Positions 26,285 to 35,349 of a stretch of DNA of 64,000 nt are shown here, piece by piece. The notes under the pieces were generated by a model that searched no databases, was not told the origin of the DNA, and saw nothing but the letters and a program-made list of their open reading frames with translations. Position 1 is the first letter of the stretch. Every line of letters begins with the position of its first letter. This stretch comes from Chromatiaceae bacterium (GTDB lineage Bacteria > Pseudomonadota > Gammaproteobacteria > Chromatiales > Chromatiaceae): contig JACKMT010000003.1 in assembly GCA_024235255.1 (NCBI GenBank), forward strand, positions 496,001-560,000, given 5' to 3'. The position numbers and the translations under genes were made by a program.

Positions 26285-28882
26285 ATGCGAATGGATAAAT
26301 TGACCAGCAAGTTCCAGATGGCGCTGGCTGATGCACAGAGCCTGGCGGTGGGGCGTGATCACCAGTTTATCGAACCGCTGCACCTGATGCTGGCGCTGCT
26401 CGACCAAGAGGGCGGCAGCGTACGTCACTTGCTGGGTAAAGCGGGCGTGAATGTCAACCTGCTGCGCTCCAGTCTCGGAGAAGCGCTCGATCGGTTGCCC
26501 AGCGTGCAAGGGCAGAGCGGCGACGTGCATCTCTCCAACGAGCTCGGTCGGCTGCTGAACCAGACCGACAAATTGGCGCAGCAGCGCAAAGACAAGTACA
26601 TCTCCAGCGAGCTGTTCGTACTGGCCGCAGTAGGCGATACAGGCGAACTCGGCAATTTGATGCGCAAGGCCGGCGCCGCCAAAGGTCCGCTGGAGCAGTC
26701 CGTGGAGAGTCTGCGCGGCGGCCAGCAGGTCGACGATCCCAACGCGGAGGAGCAGCGCCAGGCGCTGGAGAAATATACCATCGATCTGACGGAACGCGCC
26801 GAGCAGGGCAAGCTCGATCCGGTGATCGGGCGCGATGATGAGATCCGCCGTACGATCCAGGTGTTACAGCGCCGCACCAAGAACAACCCGGTGCTGATCG
26901 GCGAGCCGGGTGTCGGTAAGACCGCGATTGTCGAAGGCTTGGCGCAGCGCATTATCAACGGCGAAGTGCCGGAGGGTCTGAAGAGCAAGCGGCTGCTCTC
27001 GCTGGATATGGGGGCGCTGATCGCGGGCGCCAAATTCCGCGGTGAATTCGAAGAGCGTCTGAAGGCGGTGTTGAACGACCTGGCCAAGCAGGAGGGCCAG
27101 ATTATTCTGTTCATCGACGAACTGCATACCATGGTCGGAGCGGGTAAGGCCGAGGGATCGATGGATGCCGGCAATATGCTCAAACCGGCGCTGGCGCGCG
27201 GTGAACTGCACTGCGTGGGTGCGACCACGCTGGATGAGTACCGCCAATATGTCGAGAAGGATGCGGCCCTCGAACGCCGCTTCCAGAAAGTGTTGGTGCA
27301 GGAACCGACGGTGGAGGACACCATCGCCATTCTACGCGGACTCAAAGAGCGCTACGAAGTGCATCACGGTGTGAATATCACCGATCCGGCGATTGTTGCC
27401 GCGGCTACGCTCTCCCACCGCTACATCACCGACCGGCAGCTGCCGGACAAGGCGATCGACCTGGTCGACGAGTCCGCTTCGTTGATCCGGATGGAGATCG
27501 ACTCCCTGCCCGAGGAGATGGACCGCCTTTCGCGGCGCCTGATCCAGCTGAAAATCGAGCGCGAGGCGCTCAAGAAGGAGACGGACGAGGCGTCGAAAAA
27601 GCGTCTTTCCGATCTGGAGTCCCATATCGATACATATGAGCGTGAATTTTCCGATCTGGAAGAGGTGTGGAAGGCGGAAAAAGCGGCGCTGCAGGGTGTC
27701 GCTCATGTCAAAGAGGAGTTGGAGCGTGCGCGGCTGGAGATGGAGACGGCACGCCGCGCCAGCGATCTGCAGCGCATGTCGGAGCTGCAGTACGGGCGCA
27801 TTCCGGAGCTGGAGAAGCAGCTTGCGAATGCAACGCGCGCAGAGACGCAGGAGATGACGCTGCTGCGCAACAAGGTCACTGACGAGGAGATCGCGGACGT
27901 GGTCTCGAAATGGACCGGTATCCCGGTCTCCAAGATGCTCGAGGGCGAGCGTGAAAAGCTGCTGCAGATGGAGCAGGCATTGGGGCGGCGGGTCATCGGC
28001 CAGGAGGAGGCGGTCGCCGCGGTATCCAATGCGATTCGCCGCTCGCGCGCGGGTCTCGCCGATCCGAACCGACCGAACGGTTCCTTCCTGTTTCTGGGTC
28101 CCACCGGCGTGGGCAAGACCGAGTTGTGCAAGACGTTGGCGGAGTTTCTGTTCGACACCGAGGAGGCGATGGTGCGGATAGATATGTCCGAATTCATGGA
28201 GAAGCACTCGGTGGCGCGGCTGATCGGTGCACCGCCGGGCTATGTCGGCTATGAGGAGGGCGGCTATCTGACCGAACTGGTGCGCCGGCGCCCTTACAGT
28301 GTGATTCTGATGGATGAGATCGAGAAGGCGCATCCGGATGTTTTCAATATCCTGCTGCAGGTGCTGGAGGACGGCCGTCTCACCGACGGTCACGGCCGGA
28401 CGGTTGACTTCCGCAATACGGTCGTGGTGATGACCTCAAACCTGGGATCGCAGTTGATCCAGGAGATGGCGCAGGAGAATGACTACGAGCGGATGAAAGC
28501 GGCAGTGCTGGAGGTGGTCGGGCAGCATTTTCGACCCGAGTTCATCAACCGGGTGGATGAGAGCGTGGTGTTCCATCCGTTGGACCGGGCGCAGATTCGT
28601 GCCATCACCGTGATTCAGATCGACTATCTGCGCAAGCGGCTGGCCGACAGAGAGATGGGGCTGGAGGTTACCGATGCAGCGCTGGATCGGCTGGGCGAGG
28701 CGGGGTTCGATCCGGTTTACGGTGCGCGGCCGCTGAAGCGAGCCATCCAGCAGCAGCTGGAAAATCCGCTGGCGCAGCAGATCCTGTCGGGTCGCTTTGC
28801 CATTGGCGATCGCATCAGGGTGGATGCTGCCAGAGATGGTCTTACTTTCGCCAAGTCCGGTGCGGCAGCCTCGGCAGCATGA
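26285..28882 (+). CDS. clpB: ATP-dependent disaggregase ClpB
   Basis: ClpB pulls polypeptides out of aggregates together with DnaK. The 865-residue protein has the full layout: N domain (MRMDKLTSKFQMALADAQSL), AAA-1 with Walker A GEPGVGKT from residue 206, the coiled-coil middle domain around residues 410-530, and AAA-2 with Walker A GPTGVGKT from residue 605. No region is missing. ATG 26285 is used; ATG 26291 is an alternative. Expression should follow heat shock through the sigma-32 promoter just upstream. A GC-rich hairpin follows the stop. Confidence 0.98.
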   Translation: MRMDKLTSKFQMALADAQSLAVGRDHQFIEPLHLMLALLDQEGGSVRHLLGKAGVNVNLLRSSLGEALDRLPSVQGQSGDVHLSNELGRLLNQTDKLAQQRKDKYISSELFVLAAVGDTGELGNLMRKAGAAKGPLEQSVESLRGGQQVDDPNAEEQRQALEKYTIDLTERAEQGKLDPVIGRDDEIRRTIQVLQRRTKNNPVLIGEPGVGKTAIVEGLAQRIINGEVPEGLKSKRLLSLDMGALIAGAKFRGEFEERLKAVLNDLAKQEGQIILFIDELHTMVGAGKAEGSMDAGNMLKPALARGELHCVGATTLDEYRQYVEKDAALERRFQKVLVQEPTVEDTIAILRGLKERYEVHHGVNITDPAIVAAATLSHRYITDRQLPDKAIDLVDESASLIRMEIDSLPEEMDRLSRRLIQLKIEREALKKETDEASKKRLSDLESHIDTYEREFSDLEEVWKAEKAALQGVAHVKEELERARLEMETARRASDLQRMSELQYGRIPELEKQLANATRAETQEMTLLRNKVTDEEIADVVSKWTGIPVSKMLEGEREKLLQMEQALGRRVIGQEEAVAAVSNAIRRSRAGLADPNRPNGSFLFLGPTGVGKTELCKTLAEFLFDTEEAMVRIDMSEFMEKHSVARLIGAPPGYVGYEEGGYLTELVRRRPYSVILMDEIEKAHPDVFNILLQVLEDGRLTDGHGRTVDFRNTVVVMTSNLGSQLIQEMAQENDYERMKAAVLEVVGQHFRPEFINRVDESVVFHPLDRAQIRAITVIQIDYLRKRLADREMGLEVTDAALDRLGEAGFDPVYGARPLKRAIQQQLENPLAQQILSGRFAIGDRIRVDAARDGLTFAKSGAAASAA

Positions 28883-28887
28883 GGGCT

Positions 28888-28909
28888 CCCCGGTCCACCC
28901 GGACCGGGG
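28888..28909 (+). terminator. Hairpin after clpB
   Basis: CCCCGGTCC (28888-28896) pairs perfectly with GGACCGGGG (28901-28909) around four bases, starting six bases after the clpB stop. It lacks a T-run, so it may act as a mRNA 3' stabiliser or a weak or factor-assisted terminator. Confidence 0.55.
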
Positions 28910-28998
28910 CAAACCGCCCGATCACTCCGCTCGTTGTCAATCGCTTTGCTTGAGGGGAAAATAGGAAAGTTTTTCTTGAACCGGACGATAAGCTGACT

Positions 28999-31374
28999 AT
29001 GCAGAGTATCGGAAGGTTCAGGGTTGGCAGAAAGCTGGGTGCCGGAGGTCAGGGTACGGTCTACCTCTGTCTCGACCCCGAGTTGCAGCGCCGTGTCGCC
29101 ATCAAGGTATTGAACCAGACGACGCTGGGTGAGGAGCAGGGTTTTCTGCGTGAAGCCCGTGCCATCAGCCAGATTCAACATCCGAATATCGTCTCCATTT
29201 TTGACGTTGGCAAACAGCAGGGGCGGCCCTTTCTGGTGTTTGAATATGTCGAAGGGGAGCTGCTCTCCGAGCGCCTGCAGCACCTGGAGCGGAACCTGCA
29301 AAAGGTACTGGATATCTTCGCTGCCATGTTGTCGGGGGTCGACCAGGTGCATCAGCGCGGCATCGTGCACCGAGATCTCAAACCTTCCAACGTGATTATC
29401 GGCAAGGATGGCCACCCCAAGATAATGGACTTCGGCATCTCCCGGATGCTGTCGAAGGATTTTACGGAAAACGCGCTGCGCACCGGGACCCCCCGCTATA
29501 TGGCGCCTGAGTATATCGCCAATGGGACTATCGATACCCGCGTGGATGTCTTTGCGCTGGGCGCCATCCTGTATGAAATGCTGACCGGAAAGAGAGCCTT
29601 TGACGGGGCCAGCCAGCAGGCGCTGTTGCGAAGTATTCAAAAGAGCCGGGTAACAGCGCCATCCGAGTCCAATCCGGAGGTCGATGAAGGTCTGGATGCG
29701 ATCGTACTGAAAGCGCTGGAAAAAGAGCCTACCGCTCGATTCCTGAATGCGGGGGAGATGTTGTCGGCACTGCTGCAGCACCGTGAGCTGGCAGATGGCG
29801 ACAAAGGCAGCGCTACCGCCGCCAAAGGCACGATAGAGTTTCTGCTGCGGCGAATGCAGCTGAAGAGCGATTTTCCGGTGCTGTCCGAGTCGATACGCTC
29901 GCTCAATCGATTGTCGCAGTCTGAGGAGGAGGACATCAGCCATCTGGCCAGTGTGATCATCCGCGATTTCGCGTTGACCAACAAAATACTGAAGGTGGTC
30001 AATTCGGCCTACTACAGCCGTTTTGCCGGAAAGATCGGCAGCGTCAGTCGGGCGATCGTTGTGCTGGGTATAAAAACCATCCGATCAATAGCAGCTTCGC
30101 TGATCTTTTTCGAGCATCTGCACAATCGTACCCAGGCATCCCGTCTGAAGGAAGAGATATGCAGCGCGGTGTTCGGCGCCACACTGGCCAAGCAGACCGC
30201 GGTCGACGCCAAAATGGTCGATGTGGAGGGCAGTTTTCTATGCGGGATGATGCACAATCTCGGCCGTATTCTGGTGACTTACTATCTTACCGACGAGAGT
30301 GAAGAGGTGGAGCGTCTGGTGAGGCAGCGGGACCTGGCGCCGGAAGCGGCACAGAAACGGGTGTTGGGCATGACTTTCGAACAGATCGGCATCGCCATCG
30401 CGAAACAGTGGAATTTCCCGGATGAAATTACCCGCGGGATGGTGAGGGTTGATCCGAAATCGCCTGGAAACCTGAAGCAATCCAGCGTCAAGGTAAGGCT
30501 GATCTCAAGCTTTGCCAATGAGGCGGCAATGGCGATCGGTGATGCGGCGCCGGACGAGGAGGCGCCCTGCAGAGACGTGTTGAAGCGTTACCGTATGAGT
30601 CTGGCGATCAGCGACCGGCAGTTCGATAAATTGGTGGAGCAGGCGCGCGAGGAGTTTCATGAGTTGAGCGGCAGTCTCATTGCCGGCAATCGGGCTACGA
30701 CACCGTTTATTCGTAAGCTGATGGCAAAGCCGGAAGTGAAGGGCGGGGAGGCGCCCAAGGTGGCGGAAGAACTCACAGACACCTGCATATTGGTGGCGGA
30801 AGAAGGGGAGCAGGTTGAACTTGCGCCGCCCGATATCAGTGCCGGACGTCCCTCACCCGATGCGGAACTGATCATGACCGAGGGTTTGCAGGAGGTTACC
30901 GCAATGATGCTGGAGGAGCGCAATAGTCTAAGCCAGGTTTTCAATGTGGTGCTGGAGACGATCTACCGGGCGATGGCGTTTCAGCATGTCGTACTCTGTC
31001 TCCAGGATATAAAAAAACAGCAATACACTGCGCGGCTCGGGTTTGGCGAGGATATCGAGGCTTTTATGAACGAGTTTTGTTTCTCATCGAGTTATAGTCC
31101 GACGGTATTTCATGCAGCCTTAAAAAACAGCGTGGATCTCTATATTGAGGATAGCAAGTCGCTAAAAATGCAGGAAAATATCCCACAGTGGTATTGGCAG
31201 TTCGCGGCTGCCGGCTCGTTTATTCTGCTGCCTCTGACGATGGGGCAGAGAGCGATCGGGTTGATATATGCCGATCACCCGAGTGTAAAAGGGATGAATC
31301 TTAGCGGGAAGCAGCTCAATCTAATGAAGGCGCTGCGCAACCAGATTGTGCTCGCTTTTCGTTCCAGGAGCTGA
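28999..31374 (+). CDS. Ser/Thr protein kinase - HDOD - GAF fusion
   Basis: A 791-residue signalling protein. Residues ~5-260 are a Hanks-type kinase with glycine loop GAGGQG, Lys36 (VAIKVL), catalytic Asp126 in HRDLKPSN, Asp144 in DFG, and PRYMAPEYI; all catalytic residues are present. Residues ~277-480 are an HDOD domain (LTNKILKVVNSAYYSR, LGIKTIRSIAASLIFF, CGMMHNLGRILVTYYL). Residues ~630-790 are a C-terminal GAF-like domain (SLSQVFNVVLETIYRAMAFQ). There is no membrane segment, so it is cytoplasmic. Input (GAF ligand), substrate and the role of HDOD are unknown. It appears to be a single-gene unit 116 bp after clpB, with no clear partner nearby. Confidence 0.9.
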   Translation: MQSIGRFRVGRKLGAGGQGTVYLCLDPELQRRVAIKVLNQTTLGEEQGFLREARAISQIQHPNIVSIFDVGKQQGRPFLVFEYVEGELLSERLQHLERNLQKVLDIFAAMLSGVDQVHQRGIVHRDLKPSNVIIGKDGHPKIMDFGISRMLSKDFTENALRTGTPRYMAPEYIANGTIDTRVDVFALGAILYEMLTGKRAFDGASQQALLRSIQKSRVTAPSESNPEVDEGLDAIVLKALEKEPTARFLNAGEMLSALLQHRELADGDKGSATAAKGTIEFLLRRMQLKSDFPVLSESIRSLNRLSQSEEEDISHLASVIIRDFALTNKILKVVNSAYYSRFAGKIGSVSRAIVVLGIKTIRSIAASLIFFEHLHNRTQASRLKEEICSAVFGATLAKQTAVDAKMVDVEGSFLCGMMHNLGRILVTYYLTDESEEVERLVRQRDLAPEAAQKRVLGMTFEQIGIAIAKQWNFPDEITRGMVRVDPKSPGNLKQSSVKVRLISSFANEAAMAIGDAAPDEEAPCRDVLKRYRMSLAISDRQFDKLVEQAREEFHELSGSLIAGNRATTPFIRKLMAKPEVKGGEAPKVAEELTDTCILVAEEGEQVELAPPDISAGRPSPDAELIMTEGLQEVTAMMLEERNSLSQVFNVVLETIYRAMAFQHVVLCLQDIKKQQYTARLGFGEDIEAFMNEFCFSSSYSPTVFHAALKNSVDLYIEDSKSLKMQENIPQWYWQFAAAGSFILLPLTMGQRAIGLIYADHPSVKGMNLSGKQLNLMKALRNQIVLAFRSRS

Positions 31375-31403
31375 AGCTTTGCCTGCCCGCAGGTAAAAAA
31401 CAG

Positions 31404-31598
31404 TCACTTTGCGGTTTCGTCAGGCGCTCTCTGTTGCGCATTTTCCAGACGCTCGGTTCTACTTTTTTCAACCATCTCCATGTACTCTTTGGGCGTGGTT
31501 GTCAGTCCCTTTTCAGGCCGCTCCTTGGGTGCGTAGTAGGCGTAGATGACCACTCCAACCAGCACCACGAAAACAGGAAAGAAGGGTTTGATGCGCAT
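31404..31598 (-). CDS. Small single-span membrane protein
   Basis: A 64-residue predicted protein with an N-terminal hydrophobic segment (PFFPVFVVLVGVVIYAYYA) followed by a charged helical tail (KEYMEMVEKSRTERLENAQQ). It lies 84 bp downstream of the HAD phosphatase on the same strand and could be cotranscribed. No good ribosome binding site is visible, and I do not recognise a family. The clear membrane-plus-helix pattern and lack of any overlapping gene argue it is real. Confidence 0.5.
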   Translation of the reverse strand: MRIKPFFPVFVVLVGVVIYAYYAPKERPEKGLTTTPKEYMEMVEKSRTERLENAQQRAPDETAK

Positions 31599-31682
31599 TT
31601 ACAGCTGCCGTTTGGTTGATCCGGGAAGAGTGACAAGTGATTTCAGTTTAGTATAAATCAGAGATGGCGGATGCTGTCAGAC

Positions 31683-32360
31683 TTAAGTCAACTCCTGATT
31701 CGCCGGGCCGCGCAGACTGATCACCGGCCAGCTCCGCGCTGCCGCGTAGGCAGCCAGTTCCTCATCCGGATCCACCGCTACCGGGTGGTCAACGATATCG
31801 AGCAGCGCGATATCGTTGTGCGAATCGCTGTAAAAGCTGCTGCCGCTGAGATCCTCGGCATGCTGCTCCAGCCAGAGCTGCAATCGCGCCACCTTGCCCT
31901 CGCGAAAGCTGGGAATGCCGTCGACTTCGCCGGTATAGCATCCGTTCCGCATCTCCGGGTTGGTTGCAATCAGATGGCCGATTCCCAGCCGTTTGGCTAT
32001 GGGTGCGGTGACGAACGCATTGGTCGCAGTGATGATCAGCAGCGTGTCGCCCGCCTGCCGGTGCCGCGCCACCAGGTCCAGCGCGGCCCGGGTGATGATC
32101 GGCTCGATTTTCGTCCGCATAAATTCCTCCCGCCAGCTGTGGAGGCGTTCCGGGCTGTGCTCTTTTAACGGTCTGAGCGAGAAGCGAAGAAACTCGTGAA
32201 TGTCCAGTTCTCCCGCCTGGTACTGCCGGAAGAAGCGCAGGTTCTCCCGCTCGTAGGCTTCGCCGTCGACCGCACCGGTCGTGGACAGGAACTGGCCCCA
32301 CAAATAGTCCGAATCGCCCGCAAGCAGAGTATTGTCCAAGTCAAAAATAGCCAATGCCAC
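31683..32360 (-). CDS. HAD-superfamily phosphatase, subclass IB
   Basis: A 225-residue HAD phosphatase. Motif I is FDLDNTLLAGDSDYLW, motif II is IITATN, and motif III/IV is FYSDSHNDIALLD, matching the SerB-like IB subclass, which includes phosphoserine and histidinol-phosphate phosphatases. The substrate is not determined. The frame continues to a GTG at 32390, but GTG 32360 has a strong GGAGA six bases upstream and gives the usual start just before motif I. A homologue sits beside rppH and ptsP in Pseudomonas, which supports orthology with that conserved but poorly characterised gene. Confidence 0.88.
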   Translation of the reverse strand: MALAIFDLDNTLLAGDSDYLWGQFLSTTGAVDGEAYERENLRFFRQYQAGELDIHEFLRFSLRPLKEHSPERLHSWREEFMRTKIEPIITRAALDLVARHRQAGDTLLIITATNAFVTAPIAKRLGIGHLIATNPEMRNGCYTGEVDGIPSFREGKVARLQLWLEQHAEDLSGSSFYSDSHNDIALLDIVDHPVAVDPDEELAAYAAARSWPVISLRGPANQELT

Positions 32361-32492
32361 TGAGAGTTTCTCCACAATCTTAAGAACCACCGCGATTTTA
32401 TTTTACTCCAATGCGCTTGTCATAGTTGCCCGCATCGGTTCGAGTGTGGAACAATCATGTAATATATAAAGAACTTACGATGGGGTTGTCCT

Positions 32493-33017
32493 TTGATCGA
32501 TGCAGAAGGTTACAGACCCAATGTCGGCATAATCCTGTGTAATTATCGGCGTCAGCTCTTCTGGGGACGCCGGGTTGGCCAAAATTCTTGGCAGTTCCCC
32601 CAGGGAGGGATAAATCCCGATGAGACACCGGAGCAGGCGATGTTCCGGGAACTGGAAGAGGAAGTCGGACTCCAACCTCATCAGGTCAAATTACTGGGAG
32701 TTACTGACGATTGGTTGCACTATCAACTGCCGCAGCGCTTTCTTCGGCGCCACTGCGAGCCGCTCTGTATAGGCCAGAAACAGCGTTGGTTTTTGCTCAA
32801 GGTACTGTGTGAGGAGACCGACTTCTGCCTGGATCACTCGAGCAAGCCGGAGTTCGACGGCTGGCGTTGGGTGAAGTACTGGCAGCCGCTGCGGGAAGTG
32901 ATCTACTTTAAACGCAAAGTCTATTCACGCGCGCTGGAGGAGCTGGCGCCGCTGCTGTTTCCCGAAGGTCCGCCGGGACGTTCGCACAACAACTATCTGC
33001 GTAACAGACGCCGTTAA
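32493..33017 (+). CDS. rppH: RNA pyrophosphohydrolase RppH
   Basis: RppH removes pyrophosphate from mRNA 5' ends and starts RNase E decay. The 174-residue protein matches from MIDAEGYRPNVGI, through WQFPQGGINPDETPEQA and the Nudix helix RELEEEVGL, to PEFDGWRWVKYW. The start is TTG at 32493; the sequence fits the E. coli start closely. It is followed 57 bp later by ptsP, the conserved rppH-ptsP pair of gammaproteobacteria. Confidence 0.96.
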   Translation: MIDAEGYRPNVGIILCNYRRQLFWGRRVGQNSWQFPQGGINPDETPEQAMFRELEEEVGLQPHQVKLLGVTDDWLHYQLPQRFLRRHCEPLCIGQKQRWFLLKVLCEETDFCLDHSSKPEFDGWRWVKYWQPLREVIYFKRKVYSRALEELAPLLFPEGPPGRSHNNYLRNRRR

Positions 33018-33074
33018 TCTTGCCCTTCGCTGGCTGTTCGGCCGCGCGGGAATCTGGCCGAATCAGGGGTAATC

Positions 33075-35339
33075 ATGCTTAGTATTCTGCATCGTATAGT
33101 CCAGGAGGTGAACAGCGCGCCGGACCTGAACAGCGCGCTCGAGGTTATCGTGCGGGAGGTCAAACGCGCGGTAAAAGCCGACGTCTGTTCGGTCTACCTG
33201 ACCGATTATGAGGGGCGCAAGCATGTGTTGAGCGCCACCCATGGGCTGCGTCAGGAGGCTGTGGGTAAGGTAAGCCTGCCGATGCACCGTGGCCTTATCG
33301 GCCTGGTCTGCGAACGTGCCGAGCCGCTCAACCTGGATGATGCGCCCAGCCATCCCCGCTACCTGTTCGTCACCGACACGGGAGAGGTCCCCTACCATGG
33401 ATTTCTTGGCGTTCCGGTCATCCAGAACCGCAAGGTGTTGGGGGTATTGGTGGTGCGCCAGCGCAAGCCGCGTAAATTCGAGGATAAGGAGGTCACCTTT
33501 CTGTTCACGCTGGCAGCTCAGTTGGCCGGTGCGATTACGCATGCGCAGGCTCAGGGCGAGCTGAACGGCATTGCCGGTCCCGATACTGTACAGATGCGGT
33601 TTCTGCAGGGCCGGCCGAGCGCTTCCGGCGTAGCGGTGGGCAATGTGGTGGTGGCTTACCGGCCGGACGACCTGGACGTGATACCCGACCGCCGTTCGGA
33701 ACAGCCCGAACTGGAAATTCTCCAGTTGGAGGATGCGGTAGCGCGGGTCGAGGATAGCCTGCGCCGACTGCAATCCCGTCTGGGCGAAGTGCTGCCTGCG
33801 GAGGAGAAGGCGTTGTTCGACGCGCTGCTATTGATGCTGGGCAGCGACAGCCTGGTGACCCAGACCATCGAGCGGATACAGCAGGGGGAGTGGGTGCAGA
33901 GCGCACTGCACCACACCATCGAGGAGCACGCCCGGGTGTTCGACAAGATGGATGACATCTACCTGCGGGAGCGCGCTTCCGATATTCGTGATCTGGGGCG
34001 GCGCATCCTGATCTGCCTGCAGAGCGATACGCCGCGCGAAGTGCAGTATCCGGCGCGGACCATCCTGGTGGGGGAGGACGTCAGCGGGGTGGAACTGATG
34101 GAGGTGCCGCATGACCGGCTCGCGGGGGTGGTTTCGGCACGGGGATCGAGTGCCTCGCATGTGGCCATCATTGCCCGCGCCATGGGGGTGCCTGCGGTAA
34201 TGGGCGTCACCGATCTGCCGGTGGCGCGTCTGGATGGCCGTGAGGTGGTTGTCGACGGATACCGCGGCCGGGTCTACATCTCGCCTACGGCCGCTGTACT
34301 CGAAGAGTACACTCGACTGCTTGAGGAGGAGCGCCAGCTTTCGCGCGAGCTGGAGGTGCTTAAAGGGCTGAAGGCCGAGACTACCGATGGCATTGAGATC
34401 CCGATCTACCTCAACACCGGCCTGGTATCCGAGATGCACACACTGGGGACCAGTGAAGCCGGTGGTGTCGGCCTCTACCGCACCGAGCTGCCGTTCATGG
34501 TGAGCGACCGGTTTCCCGGAGAGAATGCCCAGATCGCCAACTACCGCCAAGTGCTGGAGACATTCAGTCCACGGCCGGTCACGCTGAGAACGCTGGATAT
34601 CGGCGGCGACAAACAGCTGCCCTATTTTCCGTTTCAGGAGTCCAACCCCTTTCTGGGCTGGCGCGGCGTGCGTATTTCACTGGATCACCCGGAGATATTT
34701 CTGACCCAGATCCGGGCGATGCTGCGCGCCGCCATCGGTTTGGACAACCTGCGCATCATGTTGCCGATGATCACCTCGGTCAGCGAGCTGGACGGCCTGT
34801 TGCTGTTGATTCAGCGCGCACACGATGAACTGCTGGAGGAGGGGTTTCCGGTCACGATGCCCAAAGTCGGGGTCATGGTGGAGGTGCCTGCGGCCGTTTT
34901 TCAAGTAACCGCACTGGCGCGCCGGGTGGATTTTATCTCCATCGGCACCAACGATCTGACGCAGTACCTGCTGGCGGTAGATCGCAACAATCCCCATGTC
35001 GGGGAGCTCTACGACGAACTGCATCCTGCGGTCCTGAAAGCGCTGGTGCTGGTGGTCGAGGGAGCGGCCAAGCTCAACTGTCCGGTCAGTGTCTGTGGGG
35101 AGATGGCGGGCAATCCGATGGCTTCCGTGCTGCTGCTGGGGATGGGGATTGACGGCCTCAGCATGAGCGCCGGCAGCCTGCTCAAGGTCAAATGGGTGAT
35201 CCGCAGTTTCAGCAAAGCGCGCGCGCGGCAGCTGCTGCAGGCAGCACTGCGTATGGAGGATGTTGCGCAGGTGAGGCTGTTGCTGGAAGGTGCATTGAGC
35301 GACATGGGGCTGGTGGGTCTGGTTCACCCAGGAAAGTAG
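33075..35339 (+). CDS. ptsP: Nitrogen PTS enzyme I (PtsP)
   Basis: PtsP takes phosphate from PEP and passes it to NPr in the regulatory nitrogen phosphotransferase chain. The 754-residue protein has an N-terminal GAF domain (residues ~1-150), the PEP-utilising mobile domain with active-site His362 in GSSASHVAIIARAMGVPAV, and the PEP-binding TIM barrel (LRTLDIGGDKQLPYF, GTNDLTQYLLAVDRNN, CGEMAGNP). All expected motifs are present. It is cotranscribed with rppH and meets the ABC-2 permease gene ten bases downstream. Confidence 0.97.
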   Translation: MLSILHRIVQEVNSAPDLNSALEVIVREVKRAVKADVCSVYLTDYEGRKHVLSATHGLRQEAVGKVSLPMHRGLIGLVCERAEPLNLDDAPSHPRYLFVTDTGEVPYHGFLGVPVIQNRKVLGVLVVRQRKPRKFEDKEVTFLFTLAAQLAGAITHAQAQGELNGIAGPDTVQMRFLQGRPSASGVAVGNVVVAYRPDDLDVIPDRRSEQPELEILQLEDAVARVEDSLRRLQSRLGEVLPAEEKALFDALLLMLGSDSLVTQTIERIQQGEWVQSALHHTIEEHARVFDKMDDIYLRERASDIRDLGRRILICLQSDTPREVQYPARTILVGEDVSGVELMEVPHDRLAGVVSARGSSASHVAIIARAMGVPAVMGVTDLPVARLDGREVVVDGYRGRVYISPTAAVLEEYTRLLEEERQLSRELEVLKGLKAETTDGIEIPIYLNTGLVSEMHTLGTSEAGGVGLYRTELPFMVSDRFPGENAQIANYRQVLETFSPRPVTLRTLDIGGDKQLPYFPFQESNPFLGWRGVRISLDHPEIFLTQIRAMLRAAIGLDNLRIMLPMITSVSELDGLLLLIQRAHDELLEEGFPVTMPKVGVMVEVPAAVFQVTALARRVDFISIGTNDLTQYLLAVDRNNPHVGELYDELHPAVLKALVLVVEGAAKLNCPVSVCGEMAGNPMASVLLLGMGIDGLSMSAGSLLKVKWVIRSFSKARARQLLQAALRMEDVAQVRLLLEGALSDMGLVGLVHPGK

Positions 35340-35349
35340 CGCCGCTCAA

